Origin: Endozoicomonadaceae bacterium
GTDB taxonomy: Bacteria > Pseudomonadota > Gammaproteobacteria > Pseudomonadales > Endozoicomonadaceae
Assembly (NCBI GenBank): GCA_023146365.1
Contig: JAGLCE010000086.1
Location: forward strand, 1-37,009
Reading direction: 5' to 3'
DNA: 37,009 bases
In this document: positions 7,793 to 17,136 of the stretch, in pieces
How positions within the stretch are numbered: the stretch's first letter is position 1
Layout: every line of letters begins with the position of its first letter
Notes under the pieces: model-generated
Told to the model about the DNA's origin: nothing
What the model saw: only the letters and a program-made list of their open reading frames with translations
The model's database searches: none
Position numbers and translations under genes: made by a program

Positions 7793-8908
7793 TTAATTCT
7801 CCGCAGCTGGCTTAATGCCTGACAGTGTTACTGACGGGTGATAACGTGATGCTTTATCCAGACGTAATTGGTAACAGATCAGGAAATCACAAGCCAACAG
7901 AAACAGTAGCAACATACCCTGAAACAGGCTGCCGACGGCCAGAGGAAGACCAAGGCTAATCTGCCCCATCTCACTGCCTGTATAGATCAATGCCATTAAC
8001 GCACTCGCCAAGGTAATGCCTATCGGATGCAGACGACCAAGAAACGCAACGACAATAGCGGCATATCCGTATCCCAGAGAGACCTGTGGTACCAATTGTC
8101 CGATGGAGCCAGTCACCTCGCTGACCCCTGCTAGTCCTGCCAGCGCACCGCACAACAGAAAACTGATAGTGACCAGTCTCTTTTCACTGAAACCGGCATA
8201 CTCTGCGGCACTGCGATCGAGTCCAACAACACGTAATTGAAATCCAATGAACAGACGACTCAATACGACCCATACCGCTACGACGGCCAGCAGGGCAAAC
8301 AACAATCCCAGATGGAGATGTGTGCCTTTCAGCAATAGCGGCAAGGAGGCGGATTCACTGAATTGAGTAGACTGCGGGAAGTTAAATCCGTCCGGATCCA
8401 TCAGAGGACCATGTACTCCGTACAACAATAGATTCACAGCAATATAGTTGAGCATGATAGTGGTTAGAATTTCATTGACATGGTAGCGGTTGCGCAGAAA
8501 TGCCGAGATGGCAGCCCAAAGCAGACCTGCAGCAGCACCTGTCAGCAGTATGATCGGCAAGAGCAATGCGCTGATATACTCTGAGAGTGTCAGCGCAACA
8601 TAGCCACCAGCCAAAGCACCCATGATAAACTGGCCTTCTGCACCGATGTTCCAGATGCTGGCTCGAAAGCAGATGGCAAGACCCAGTGCGCAGAGCAGTA
8701 TCGGTGCGACCTTCATAACCAGATCATTAATGCCGTACCAAGAGCTGACGGGCAATATGAATAAAGTGTAAAGACTGTTGACAGGATCTTGCCCCTGCCA
8801 CAGGAGCATCAACATACCGGCTACCATGGTGAGCAAAATGGCTAGGATCGGCGACAGATAGACCATTAATTGGGAGTCCTGTTGTCGTCGCTCAATGCTC
8901 AGGAACAT
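7793..8908 (-). CDS. ABC transporter inner-membrane permease, nucleoside-type (first permease)
   Basis: This is the first permease of the same importer (YufP/NupB-like), 371 residues with many membrane segments. Motifs typical of the family are FRASIWNIGAEGQFIMGALAGG and VNEILTTIMLNYIAVN. The ATG at 8908 overlaps the end of the ATPase gene by 10 bases. A very strong GAGGAGGT sits only one base before that ATG, which is too close for ideal initiation. A CTG two codons later has better spacing, so the exact start is uncertain by a few residues. It pairs with the permease at 6865 to form the membrane channel. Confidence 0.85.
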   Translation of the reverse strand: MFLSIERRQQDSQLMVYLSPILAILLTMVAGMLMLLWQGQDPVNSLYTLFILPVSSWYGINDLVMKVAPILLCALGLAICFRASIWNIGAEGQFIMGALAGGYVALTLSEYISALLLPIILLTGAAAGLLWAAISAFLRNRYHVNEILTTIMLNYIAVNLLLYGVHGPLMDPDGFNFPQSTQFSESASLPLLLKGTHLHLGLLFALLAVVAVWVVLSRLFIGFQLRVVGLDRSAAEYAGFSEKRLVTISFLLCGALAGLAGVSEVTGSIGQLVPQVSLGYGYAAIVVAFLGRLHPIGITLASALMALIYTGSEMGQISLGLPLAVGSLFQGMLLLFLLACDFLICYQLRLDKASRYHPSVTLSGIKPAAEN

Positions 8909-10497
8909 ACCTCCTCCGACCGTGATGAAGTGATTGCGGCCTTTATCGGCTCCCTGCCGTCAATCAAGGTCAATAAGCCGGCCATCCAACGATCAAGATC
9001 ATCAATACTTACGGCAGAGGTCAGTTTTATGGGTGACAGGTGCCCATTATAGAGTGCACCGATTCGATCACTAATCTGGAACAGCTCATCCAGATCATCG
9101 GAAATGACAATAATAGAGGTGCCGGTATCCCGCAGGGCGATCAGCGCCTCATGAATGATATTGGTGGCAGCCATGTCCACGCCTTTAGTGGGATGGGCGC
9201 AGATCAGTACCTTTGGTTTTTGCAGAATCTCCCGACCGATGATGAATTTTTGCAAATTGCTATCGGAGAGGCTCTTTGCGATAGCACTGCTCGATGTTTT
9301 AACCGCGAAATCATCAATAATTCTGCGAGCAAAAGACGCGACCTGTCGTTTTTGGATAAAACCATACTTGATGGTATTTTGCAGAAATCCGGTCAGCAGG
9401 GCATTATCTTGAAGATCCATATCTGGTACAACGCTGCGTTCCAGACGCTCTTCTGGTACTACGCACACCCCTTTTTCTCGTCGTTGATCAGGTGACCAGT
9501 GGCCGATCGGCTCCTCATTGAGCAAGAGGTTTATTGTCTTGCTGGCCAGACGCTCGCCACTAAGAAGTGACAAGAGTTCGTTCTGGCCATTGCCTGCAAT
9601 ACCCGCAATCGCAAGAATCTCGCCTTGTTGTGCCGAAAAATGAATATTTTTCAGTGCTGTACCAAAGCGATGCCCCGCCGATTCTGTCAGCTGATTGACC
9701 TTCAGGGTGCTCGCTTGGTTGATGTTTGTGGGGTAGCGAGTGTGCAATCGAGCGTTGACACCCTTCATCATCTTGGTCATCACCTGCGGCGGGGTGGCTT
9801 TGGGGTTGCAGTGACCGGTTACGCGTCCACGTTTGAGTATTGTAACGGTGTGGCAAAGCGTTTGAACTTCGTTCAATTTGTGGCTGATAAACAGAATACT
9901 ATAACCTTCACTACTCAGCCTACGCAGGACGGTGAACAGTTTATTGACTTCGGATGGTATTAGAGCGGAGGTTGGCTCATCCAAAATGATGAGGCGGGCA
10001 CCCTGAATCAGGCAGCGAATCATCTCTACCCGTTGCCGCTCGCCTGCTGACAACGTATGGATATGCCGCTGGGGATCAATCGACATATCATAACGCTCTG
10101 CAGTATCGCTGATGCACCGTGCCAGAGTTTTCAGTTTACCTGTCCGTCGCCTCCCGAGGGAAAGGGCGATATTCTGCAAAACCGTTAATGTTTCAAACAG
10201 AGAAAAGTGCTGGGATATCATACCGATACCCAACTCCCTTGCGTGGACTGGAGAGCGCAAGGCGACGGGATCTCCATTCCACCAGATACGACCACGATCG
10301 GGCTGAATGACGCCAGAGAAGATTTTCATCAAAGTGCTTTTGCCTGCACCGTTCTCACCCAGCAAAGCATGGATACCACCGGATTGAACTGCAAGGGTAA
10401 TATCGTCATTGGCCGTCATCCCGAAGTAATGCTTGGTGATGCCCTTGCAACGTATACGGGGTGCCTCATTCAATTCTGTGAGATGATTTGAATTCAT
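8899..10497 (-). CDS. ABC transporter ATP-binding protein, tandem domains, nucleoside-type
   Basis: This is the ATPase that drives the importer. It has two ABC domains in one chain of 532 residues. The first is complete: Walker A GENGAGKST (about 47-55), signature LSAGERQRVEM, Walker B LIILDEPTSAL. The second has the relaxed P-loop GIAGNGQNELL and signature LSDSNLQKF, and reads AHPTKGVDM at Walker B. This asymmetric pattern is usual for the sugar/nucleoside CUT2 ATPases. The ATG at 10497 is chosen because GGAG lies 10 bases upstream and the domain starts soon after; an open frame extends 48 codons further. The periplasmic binding lipoprotein normally encoded beside these genes is not in the window. 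Confidence 0.9.
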   Translation of the reverse strand: MNSNHLTELNEAPRIRCKGITKHYFGMTANDDITLAVQSGGIHALLGENGAGKSTLMKIFSGVIQPDRGRIWWNGDPVALRSPVHARELGIGMISQHFSLFETLTVLQNIALSLGRRRTGKLKTLARCISDTAERYDMSIDPQRHIHTLSAGERQRVEMIRCLIQGARLIILDEPTSALIPSEVNKLFTVLRRLSSEGYSILFISHKLNEVQTLCHTVTILKRGRVTGHCNPKATPPQVMTKMMKGVNARLHTRYPTNINQASTLKVNQLTESAGHRFGTALKNIHFSAQQGEILAIAGIAGNGQNELLSLLSGERLASKTINLLLNEEPIGHWSPDQRREKGVCVVPEERLERSVVPDMDLQDNALLTGFLQNTIKYGFIQKRQVASFARRIIDDFAVKTSSSAIAKSLSDSNLQKFIIGREILQKPKVLICAHPTKGVDMAATNIIHEALIALRDTGTSIIVISDDLDELFQISDRIGALYNGHLSPIKLTSAVSIDDLDRWMAGLLTLIDGREPIKAAITSSRSEEVCS

Positions 10498-10881
10498 CAG
10501 CGTGCTGCTCCGATTGTGTGGCACGGCCTTATCTTTCACCCTTGCAGTAGTGTTATTGATAATATGATCTTTTACGCACGAATGAGGTTGTTTTTTCTGT
10601 ATCCGATGTCCATAACAGCTGATTCGTACCCTGATAGTCAATTATGAACCGATACGATTTAGCGATGGCGCGCTCATTGTATGATAAAAAATCTCTCCTG
10701 AAAGTACACCGATAGGTGAATCATCAATAAATTTCATGTGAAGGCGGTGAAAAGAGAGTTTGTGGGCGTGCTTGTTAGTTAAATGAGTGCTCGTCTGCGG
10801 TGGCTAGGAGCGCACATGAAACTAGCATCACAAGGCTTCAGCCTTTCAACGTTTCCCATACCCTGAAATGTCGGTCATTGA

Positions 10882-11892
10882 TTATAATGTGAACAGTTTC
10901 CTCCTAACACTCACTCGGTAGTCTGAAGGGGTAACTTGATTTTTCTGTTTAAACAGACGGCAGAAATAGCTGGCATCCTGAAAGCCGGTATGTAATGCCA
11001 GCTCGGCAATACTTAGGTTTGTGTTTTTCAACAGATCGCGGGATGCCGTGAGACGAAGGTGATGAAGGTACTCCACGGGTGACTGCCCGGTCGCGTCTTT
11101 GAATCGTCGGTTGAGTGAGCGCTGACTCAGGAAAAAATGCTCTGCAAGGTCACGCATACTGATAGGCTCAGCCAGATGTTCATGCAGCCATTGCTGGATT
11201 GTGATAATCGTCTCATCTTCATGGGCGTTGCGTCGCTCAAAGAAGTAGAGGATGTCATTGAGCGGACGACGTATTTCTGGTGAGAACTGGCGCTCAACTC
11301 TCGCTGCGACAGAGCCATCAAAAAAACGGCTGATCAAGTGAATCATGAGGTCAGCGACCGAATTGACACTGCCAGCACAAAAAAGCTGGCCACTCTGGGT
11401 AATCAGGTGATGGCGTTTCAATATGACTCGTGGGAACAGAGTTTCGAACTGATCAAAGTAGTGCCAATGGGTGGTGGCTGGCTTACCGTCGAGCAATCCC
11501 GCACCGGCCATCAAGTAGGCACCAGTGCCCGCGGCACAAATAAGTGCTCCATCACGATAGCGCGCCTGCAGCCAAGACAGGAGCTCGGGGTGACGCTGAA
11601 GTAGCTGACGCGGATTGCGCCACAACGCTGGCAGAATAATCAGGTCACAAACGTCAATATCCAGATAGCAGCAATCAGGTAGAAGGCGCAAACCACCAAT
11701 CATCTCTAGGGGTTTACAGTCATGACTGGCGCTCATTAGTGTTAGATCGGGATAATGAGCATTCAGGCTGGAACCAATGATTTTTGCGGCGAAAAGCATT
11801 TCGATCGGCAGAGTGATACTGGTGCCAATCATGTGATCGAGCGCTATCAGACAGACAGATAGTGTGGATGATTTGGATAGAAGCATGGTCAT
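10882..11892 (-). CDS. AraC-family transcriptional regulator, GlxA type
   Basis: The protein has two parts. The N-terminal half is a DJ-1/PfpI-like glutamine-amidotransferase fold, recognised by DLIILPALW and CAAGTGAYLMAGAGLLDG followed by ATTHW. The C-terminal AraC DNA-binding domain contains FFLSQRSLNRRFKDATGQSP and ELALHTGFQDASYFCRLFKQ, close to the consensus. The length of 336 fits the family. It is divergent from fabY and reads in the same direction as the nucleoside importer, with about 385 bases between the end-to-start boundaries, so control of that importer is possible but not shown. No clear ribosome site precedes the first ATG; the ATG two codons later is equally likely. The ligand is unknown. 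Confidence 0.9.
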   Translation of the reverse strand: MTMLLSKSSTLSVCLIALDHMIGTSITLPIEMLFAAKIIGSSLNAHYPDLTLMSASHDCKPLEMIGGLRLLPDCCYLDIDVCDLIILPALWRNPRQLLQRHPELLSWLQARYRDGALICAAGTGAYLMAGAGLLDGKPATTHWHYFDQFETLFPRVILKRHHLITQSGQLFCAGSVNSVADLMIHLISRFFDGSVAARVERQFSPEIRRPLNDILYFFERRNAHEDETIITIQQWLHEHLAEPISMRDLAEHFFLSQRSLNRRFKDATGQSPVEYLHHLRLTASRDLLKNTNLSIAELALHTGFQDASYFCRLFKQKNQVTPSDYRVSVRRKLFTL

Positions 11893-11907
11893 CTGTTTTA
11901 GCTGATT

Positions 11908-11949
11908 TGGCCAAATTATCTAACTACATGGCCAAATAGTTTAACTCAC
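11908..11949. promoter_or_regulatory. Tandem direct repeat, candidate operator for the AraC-type regulator
   Basis: Two copies of TGGCCAAATnnnnTAACT start at 11908 and 11929, exactly 21 bases apart, two turns of the helix. They lie 16 bases upstream of the regulator start codon. AraC-family proteins bind tandem direct repeats with such spacing, so this is a good candidate for autoregulation or for control of fabY on the other side. Function is inferred. Confidence 0.55.
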
Positions 11950-12076
11950 AGAGGTACTGCCTGAATACACTATGCATTAAGATGCATTGATCCATTATTT
12001 AATTCATAAGACAAAATAATCGATTCTGTCTGACAGGGGGTTTGCCCCGACCCTAGCTATCAAGAGGTTGTCAAGG

Positions 12077-13909
12077 TTGTCAAGATTACCCGTTATCGTT
12101 GCCCAAGGCGGCATCAGCCCCGCTGGTCGTACTTCTGGTTTTAACGCCTATTGCCGACTGGTTTTTGAAGCAGTAGGGCAGGAAGCTGCCAATCATACAC
12201 TGACTAGCCTGTCTGCATTGACAGGACAGGATACCACCGATCAGCAAGGTCTGCTGAAGACCACGCTAATCCGCAAGCTCAATGGCACGCTGTTTGATCC
12301 GGACCATACTCCGTTAAACCGCCTGTTAAAGGTTCAAGCTGGCAGTCAGTTTGTTCTTCGCCGACAGCAACTGCCGAAGAATCTGCCTGAAAACTGGGTT
12401 ATCACTCAGCTGGATGGTGACAGAGTACAAGTAAGTCTGAACGGTGATCAGTCACTCTTGCTTCCCGTCACTCAGCCTTCGCCGGTGTACGCCGCTGGCC
12501 AGTTACCGACCGGATTTCATCCAGAAACTCTGTATCAGTCCCGTCATCATCCCCGAGGTTTAGCCATGACTGTCTATGGGGCCTCCGATGCTCTGATGTC
12601 ACTGGGCATCCCACTCGAAACACTGAAGCAGCAAGTTCAACCTGATCAGGTAGCTGTTTATGCTGGTAGTAGCATGAGTCAGCTGGATCAGAACGCTAAT
12701 GGCGGTCTGCTGCAGGCTCGCTTGATGGGTAAGCGAGTCACCTCCAAACAGTTGCCGCTGGGCTTTGCGGAAATGCCTGCAGATTTCATCAACGCCTATG
12801 TGCTGGGCAGTTTTGGCAGTACCGGTACCAATATGGGCGCCTGTGCAACGTTTCTGTATAACCTAAAACAGGGAATCCATGATATCCGTTCTGGTCGCGC
12901 ACGACTCGTGATTGTCGGCAACAGTGAGGCTCCACTGACACCGGAAATCATCGACGGCTATGCAAGAATGGGAGCGTTGGCGTCTGAGAAGAATCTGCGG
13001 ACGCTTCACCGTCTGGGCAGGAGTGAAACTCCAGACTATCGCCGCGCCTGCCGTCCATTTGCGGAAAACAGTGGCTTTGTCTTGGCAGAATCTGCCCAGT
13101 TTTTTGTCTTAATGGATGATGATCTAGCACTAGCTACCGGGGCACCAATATTGGGTGCGGTAGCGGATGTATTCGTCAATGCTGATGGCTATAAACGCTC
13201 CATTTCTGGTCCAGGTGCAGGCAACTACATCACGTTTGCCAAGGCTGTGTCGCTGGCCTTCAGCATGTTCGGTGAAGAGACTGTACGCAATCACTCTTTC
13301 GTTCAAGCGCATGGTTCTGGTACACCGCAGAACCGGACAACAGAATCTCGCATCCTCAATGAAATAGCTCAAACATTTGGTATCAGCCATTGGCCGGTAA
13401 CGGCAATCAAGAGCCGGGTCGGCCACTCTCTCGCAACGGCTGCGGGAGATCAGCTGATGGCAACACTGGGGATCTGGCAGTATGGTATTATTCCGGGCAT
13501 TACCAGCATTGATCAAGTAGCGAATGATGTTCATCAAACGCACTTGCATTTCGTCACTGAGCATCTTCCAATAGGGAGTAGTAACATGGAGGCGGCTTTT
13601 CTAAATGCGAAGGGATTCGGCGGCAATAACGCAACCGCCTTAGTGATTGCGCCACAACGAGTTCGTAAAATGCTAGAAAAACGTCATGGTCAGCAAGCCG
13701 TCACGGTCTGGCAAAAAAAGAGTGAGGCCGTAGCTGAAACATCGGCAACTTATGAACAAGACATGTGCACGGGCTCAGTTTCACCCTTGTACCACTTTGG
13801 TGAAAATGTGATCACGGACAGCGATATTCGTCTGAGCACAGAGCAAATTGAACTGGGCGATATATCCGTCTCCCTCCGTATGGACAACCCTTATTCCGAC
13901 TGCGTTTAA
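12077..13909 (+). CDS. fabY: Beta-ketoacyl-ACP synthase, FabY type
   Basis: FabY-type synthases begin fatty-acid synthesis by condensing acetyl-CoA with malonyl-ACP, in place of or beside FabH. The 610 residues have the thiolase-fold triad: Cys256 in MGACATF, His412 in AHGSGTPQNRTTE, and His450 in KSRVGHS. The start SRLPVIVAQGG resembles the Pseudomonas protein. The leader contains a 9-base duplication (AGGTTGTCA twice), giving two TTG codons at 12068 and 12077. The second has AAGAGG at proper distance (9 bases), while the first abuts it, so 12077 is preferred. It is divergent from the AraC-type regulator and convergent with dsbA. The family assignment rests on recalled sequence and length. 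Confidence 0.85.
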   Translation: MSRLPVIVAQGGISPAGRTSGFNAYCRLVFEAVGQEAANHTLTSLSALTGQDTTDQQGLLKTTLIRKLNGTLFDPDHTPLNRLLKVQAGSQFVLRRQQLPKNLPENWVITQLDGDRVQVSLNGDQSLLLPVTQPSPVYAAGQLPTGFHPETLYQSRHHPRGLAMTVYGASDALMSLGIPLETLKQQVQPDQVAVYAGSSMSQLDQNANGGLLQARLMGKRVTSKQLPLGFAEMPADFINAYVLGSFGSTGTNMGACATFLYNLKQGIHDIRSGRARLVIVGNSEAPLTPEIIDGYARMGALASEKNLRTLHRLGRSETPDYRRACRPFAENSGFVLAESAQFFVLMDDDLALATGAPILGAVADVFVNADGYKRSISGPGAGNYITFAKAVSLAFSMFGEETVRNHSFVQAHGSGTPQNRTTESRILNEIAQTFGISHWPVTAIKSRVGHSLATAAGDQLMATLGIWQYGIIPGITSIDQVANDVHQTHLHFVTEHLPIGSSNMEAAFLNAKGFGGNNATALVIAPQRVRKMLEKRHGQQAVTVWQKKSEAVAETSATYEQDMCTGSVSPLYHFGENVITDSDIRLSTEQIELGDISVSLRMDNPYSDCV

Positions 13910-13956
13910 CAGATTGCTGACAGACACAACTAACTCAGCATACCGGATGATCACAG

Positions 13957-14006
13957 AATGCTTTCCAATCAATCCGTACGCCGATGGATTGGAAGTGGAA
14001 AGCATT
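13957..14006. terminator. Long hairpin between convergent fabY and dsbA
   Basis: AATGCTTTCC...ATCC pairs with GGAT...GGAAAGCATT, giving two helical blocks separated by a small bulge and a loop of about 10 bases. It sits between the ends of two converging genes, as a bidirectional terminator would. No clear U-run follows on either strand, so efficiency is uncertain. Confidence 0.55.
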
Positions 14007-14036
14007 TAACTCAAAGATCCATTGATGGTGAGTCAA

Positions 14037-14702
14037 TCAACCAGATGCAGTACTCTTTTGTTGAAGCGCCCTCTCTCGACGAATTTTGTCGATCAGCACA
14101 TCGGCCACCTTGAGTACCTTTTCAAGCCCGCCGGCAGACTGTGGATCAACGACGTAACGCCCATCGATAATCAAGGCAGGAACACCCATTAGCTGAGCCC
14201 CCCGAATTTTAGCGTACGCTTTTTGGGACTGGTTTCGAACACCAAATGAATCGTAGTTCTTAAGGAATGTCTTCTTGTTGACCTTAAACTGCTCATGCAG
14301 AAAATCTGCCATCTCTGCCGGTTCATTCAATCGTTTACCTTGTCTCTGGATAGCATCAAAAACGGCATTATTGACCTTTTCATCCAGATTCATGACCTCT
14401 AACGTATAGAAAAGCTGAGCATGAGCTTGCCATGGACGTCCGAAAATCACCGGAGTCTTCACTACATCAACATCTGATCCGAGTGTTTTTTTCCAATTTA
14501 CTATCAGTTTTTCCAAGTCATAGCAGTGTGGGCAGCCATACCAGAACACGGCGTCCACTTCAATTTTATCTTCCGGCCTTTCAACAGACACCGCCTCTTG
14601 TAGGACTTTGTATTGTTGTCCAGCCTGATATTCAACGGCCTGAACCTGAATAGCCACCAGCCCGATGATGATCATCATTATCCCACACAAACACTTTCGC
14701 AT
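14037..14702 (-). CDS. dsbA: Thiol:disulfide interchange protein DsbA
   Basis: DsbA is the periplasmic oxidant that introduces disulfide bonds in exported proteins. The active site is CPHC (Cys57, Cys60) in FWYGCPHCYDLEK, and the cis-proline loop is GVPALIIDGRYV. A signal peptide (MRKCLCGIMMIIIGLVA, cleavage after VQA) supports the ATG at 14702; the open frame runs 35 codons further upstream without a family match. At 221 residues it has the usual length. Downstream of the cytochrome genes in the same orientation, it keeps the engB/cytochrome/dsbA neighbourhood I recall from Pseudomonas. Confidence 0.93.
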   Translation of the reverse strand: MRKCLCGIMMIIIGLVAIQVQAVEYQAGQQYKVLQEAVSVERPEDKIEVDAVFWYGCPHCYDLEKLIVNWKKTLGSDVDVVKTPVIFGRPWQAHAQLFYTLEVMNLDEKVNNAVFDAIQRQGKRLNEPAEMADFLHEQFKVNKKTFLKNYDSFGVRNQSQKAYAKIRGAQLMGVPALIIDGRYVVDPQSAGGLEKVLKVADVLIDKIRRERALQQKSTASG

Positions 14703-14972
14703 ACGATTTCCCACAGCTCCAAATCGTGCATATTGATACAAAAAGACATAGTCGCTAACAGCATCTCTTGGGACAACGCATACCTTTTTTGTCAGTACTA
14801 ATGCCATTTCACAATAAACTCACAGTTCAAGCACATAGTTCAAGTAATAGTGTGGTGCCGACGGTAACGCCTGCTTCACGCCAGCATTCTGACCGCAAGA
14901 ACACTCTCCAAGCAGGAAATCACATTAACAATATGGATCCACTGTCGTAAGTAGATGAAAATACCGCACAAC

Positions 14973-15000
14973 AAAAAAGGCGGCTTGAATAGACGCCTTT
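14973..15000 (-). terminator. Rho-independent terminator after cytochrome c4 gene
   Basis: Read on the minus strand, AAAGGCG pairs with CGCCTTT around a loop of about 11 bases, followed by a run of six T. It lies 29 bases past the cytochrome c4 stop codon and would end the cytochrome transcript before dsbA. Confidence 0.8.
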
Positions 15001-15028
15001 CTCAAGAGTCCGAGTCCCGCTGATCAAT

Positions 15029-15637
15029 TTAGTGCAAACCGTTAATATAACTGGACAGTGCATCAATTTCCTTGTTGCTGAGTTTCTCAGCCGTAGCGCG
15101 CATAATCATGGAGTCACCATCATTGACACGAATACCTTCACGAAAATCACGCAGTGTCTTGCCGACATACTCCGCATGCTGCCCCGACAACAACGGAAAC
15201 TTGGCCAAAGAATTACCCTTGCCGGTGGGTGAATGACAGCTAGAACAAGCCGGAATGCCGCGATCGAGATCCCCCCCGCGATAAAGCTTTTCACCCAAAG
15301 CGATATACTCGGGATCGACCTGCCCAACAGTCACCGCTTGACTGGCATAAAAAGCAGAAATATCAGCAATATCTTGATCAGACAGATTCTCCACAAAACC
15401 CGTCATTTCCAGCACCTTACGTTCACCAGACTTCATATCTTGCATCTGCTTGATCAGGTAACCCTCACCCTGCCCCCCCAGCTTGGGAAAAGTGGGTGCG
15501 GGACTGTCACCGGTCGGCCCATGACAAGCTGCACAAATCGTCGTTTTTTCTTTGCCAGCCTGCGGATCCCCACTACCCGCCAGCACAGCACTCGACACCC
15601 CAAACAACCACACAAAACTCAGAATTATTTTTTTCAT
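15029..15637 (-). CDS. Cytochrome c4, diheme
   Basis: A periplasmic or membrane-attached electron carrier that typically feeds terminal oxidases. Two heme-binding motifs, CAACH and CSSCH, are each followed by a class I cytochrome domain of about 90 residues with candidate Met ligands (LEMTGF and MIMRATAEKLS). A signal peptide, MKKIILSFVWLFGVSSAVLA, marks the start at 15637; the open frame extends 13 codons further. 202 residues matches cytochrome c4. It lies 56 bases after the cytochrome c5 gene in the same direction, so the two are probably cotranscribed. Confidence 0.93.
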   Translation of the reverse strand: MKKIILSFVWLFGVSSAVLAGSGDPQAGKEKTTICAACHGPTGDSPAPTFPKLGGQGEGYLIKQMQDMKSGERKVLEMTGFVENLSDQDIADISAFYASQAVTVGQVDPEYIALGEKLYRGGDLDRGIPACSSCHSPTGKGNSLAKFPLLSGQHAEYVGKTLRDFREGIRVNDGDSMIMRATAEKLSNKEIDALSSYINGLH

Positions 15638-15692
15638 AGAAAACCCAATTTTTCGGCCAATCACACGCAGCACCATTTTTTATTGATCAGCC

Positions 15693-16007
15693 CTACTGCT
15701 CAGACATCATATAGCGAATCACCGCTACAAAATCCTCAGTGGAACAATCCATACACATTCCCTTGGCTGGCATGCTCCCCTTGCCCTGGACGACACTGTG
15801 AAGCAGTGCCTCCATCGTCAGCTCACGACGCACCTTCCAGTCCGCAACATGTCCCATACGGGGAGCACCTGCCAGGCCGGATGCGTGACAGACCTTACAC
15901 GCTTTCTGGTATACTGCTTCCGGCGACTGTCCGCCAGCAGCTGTTTGAATCATCATGCTCAATCCAAGCAGCAGAACGTTTGCTCCTATTGTCCCTAATA
16001 GTTTCAT
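15693..16007 (-). CDS. Cytochrome c5-type monoheme protein
   Basis: A small soluble electron carrier. One heme site, CKVCHASG, is followed by GAPRMG, a Met-containing GKGSMPAKG near the C-terminus, and a second cysteine pair, CMDC, which is the signature of cytochrome c5 (a disulfide near the heme edge). The signal peptide runs from MKLLGTIGANVLLLG to the TAAGG region. The ATG at 16007 is chosen because AGGCGG precedes it; an ATG four codons earlier is possible. The gene is divergent from engB, the usual order in related genomes. Confidence 0.9.
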   Translation of the reverse strand: MKLLGTIGANVLLLGLSMMIQTAAGGQSPEAVYQKACKVCHASGLAGAPRMGHVADWKVRRELTMEALLHSVVQGKGSMPAKGMCMDCSTEDFVAVIRYMMSEQ

Positions 16008-16264
16008 AGTCCGCCTCATGAAACAATGACATTCAACATTCAACCAGCTGTCTTCTTGATCATGCCTGAGCATCACTTAATAACCTTTCCGTTTTTCATT
16101 GCAATGAAAATATCATTAATTGCTATTGATTGATTCTACGGCCAGCCCGCACTATAGCGTCAGTATTATACACTGTCGACCCTACAATCGGAATATGGTA
16201 ACCCGTGACTGAGCAGATGACCGGCAGTTAATTTTCCAATTTTTACCATCAATGAGCATGTTTT

Positions 16265-16888
16265 ATGTCTGAACAGATGACCAGCCTTAACTATCATACT
16301 ACGCAATACGAGATCAGCGCAGCCCGACTGAATCAGTGTCCTACCGATACCGGTCGAGAAGTTGCATTTGCTGGACGCTCCAACGCCGGCAAGTCTAGCG
16401 CACTGAATACCCTGACCGGCTCCAGCAGTTTGGCCCGAACCAGTAAGACACCAGGGCGTACCCAGCTGATCAATTTTTTCCCCATTGATGAGAAACGTCG
16501 CCTCGTTGATCTGCCCGGCTACGGCTATGCCAAAGTACCGGTGGCCATGAAGCAGGAGTGGCAAAAACACCTTGGCGAATATCTGGAAAAACGTCAGTGC
16601 TTAGCGGGCGTTGTGCTACTGATGGACATCCGCCATCCCATGAGGGAATTTGATCAGATCATGCTCGACTGGGCTAGGGATAGTCAAATGCCCATCCATA
16701 TTCTACTGACCAAGGCAGACAAATTGAAATATGGCGCAGCCAAAAGCACTCTGACCAAAATTCGCAATGACTTGCAAGCCTGGAATGCTCCATTCAGCAT
16801 CCAGTTATTTTCCTCCCTTAAGCGTACCGGCGTTGATGAACTAGCAGCTAAATTGGACAGTTGGTTGCTGATCGATGACGATGAATAA
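16265..16888 (+). CDS. engB: Ribosome biogenesis GTP-binding protein EngB/YsxC
   Basis: This essential GTPase is needed for large ribosomal subunit assembly. All G motifs are present: G1 GRSNAGKSS (37-45), G3 DLPG (82-85), G4 TKAD (149-152), and a G5-like SSLKRTG. The region after G1, SLARTSKTPGRTQLINFF, is typical of the family. 207 residues is full length. Divergent from the cytochrome genes. In Pseudomonas polA lies beyond engB; here the accessory island begins instead. Confidence 0.96.
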   Translation: MSEQMTSLNYHTTQYEISAARLNQCPTDTGREVAFAGRSNAGKSSALNTLTGSSSLARTSKTPGRTQLINFFPIDEKRRLVDLPGYGYAKVPVAMKQEWQKHLGEYLEKRQCLAGVVLLMDIRHPMREFDQIMLDWARDSQMPIHILLTKADKLKYGAAKSTLTKIRNDLQAWNAPFSIQLFSSLKRTGVDELAAKLDSWLLIDDDE

Positions 16889-16954
16889 GGCGTAGAAAAC
16901 AGTAAAAAAAAAAGAATAGTCTACGTGCTGGATCAAGCTATTATAATTAATCCC

Positions 16955-16987
16955 GTATGCGTTTCCACGCAGGAGCGTGGGAACGAG
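16955..16987. repeat. REP-like palindrome, copy 1
   Basis: An imperfect palindrome built on GTTTCCACGC-AGGA-GCGTGGGAAC with a GTATGC tail on one side. The same unit occurs at 21362, 21442, 25062, 27263 and 27338. It lies between engB and an IS remnant. Confidence 0.85.
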
Positions 16988-17059
16988 AAAAACGAAACTA
17001 CATCAGTGCCGTCGCTCTGGTATGCACTTTTGTCTGCTTGGCAATGTGAAACGTCAACA

Positions 17060-17136
17060 GCCCCTAGTGTTGTCATAGCCATCTCTTTTTTTAACCTTAT
17101 TAACCTTAAAGAAACGACACAGAATTGTGAACACTA
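17060..17136 (-). mobile_element. IS256-family terminus, orphan end
   Basis: The bases match the left end at 200-300: TGTTGTCATAG, CATCTCTTTTT, then AAAGAAACGACACAG and GTGAACACTA. Only the outer terminus and the first few codons of the transposase survive. The TIR supplies the TAG stop codon of the gene at 17134-18102. Confidence 0.75.

Noticed and set aside
9040..9495. A 151-codon plus-strand frame inside the ABC ATPase gene
   Set aside because: It is antisense to a conserved gene with clear motifs; no independent signal supports it.
13130..13564. A 144-codon minus-strand frame inside fabY
   Set aside because: It is antisense to the conserved catalytic part of fabY and has no start signals.
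15233..16009. A 258-codon plus-strand frame across the cytochrome genes
   Set aside because: It is antisense to two genes with heme motifs and signal peptides; composition is that of a shadow frame.
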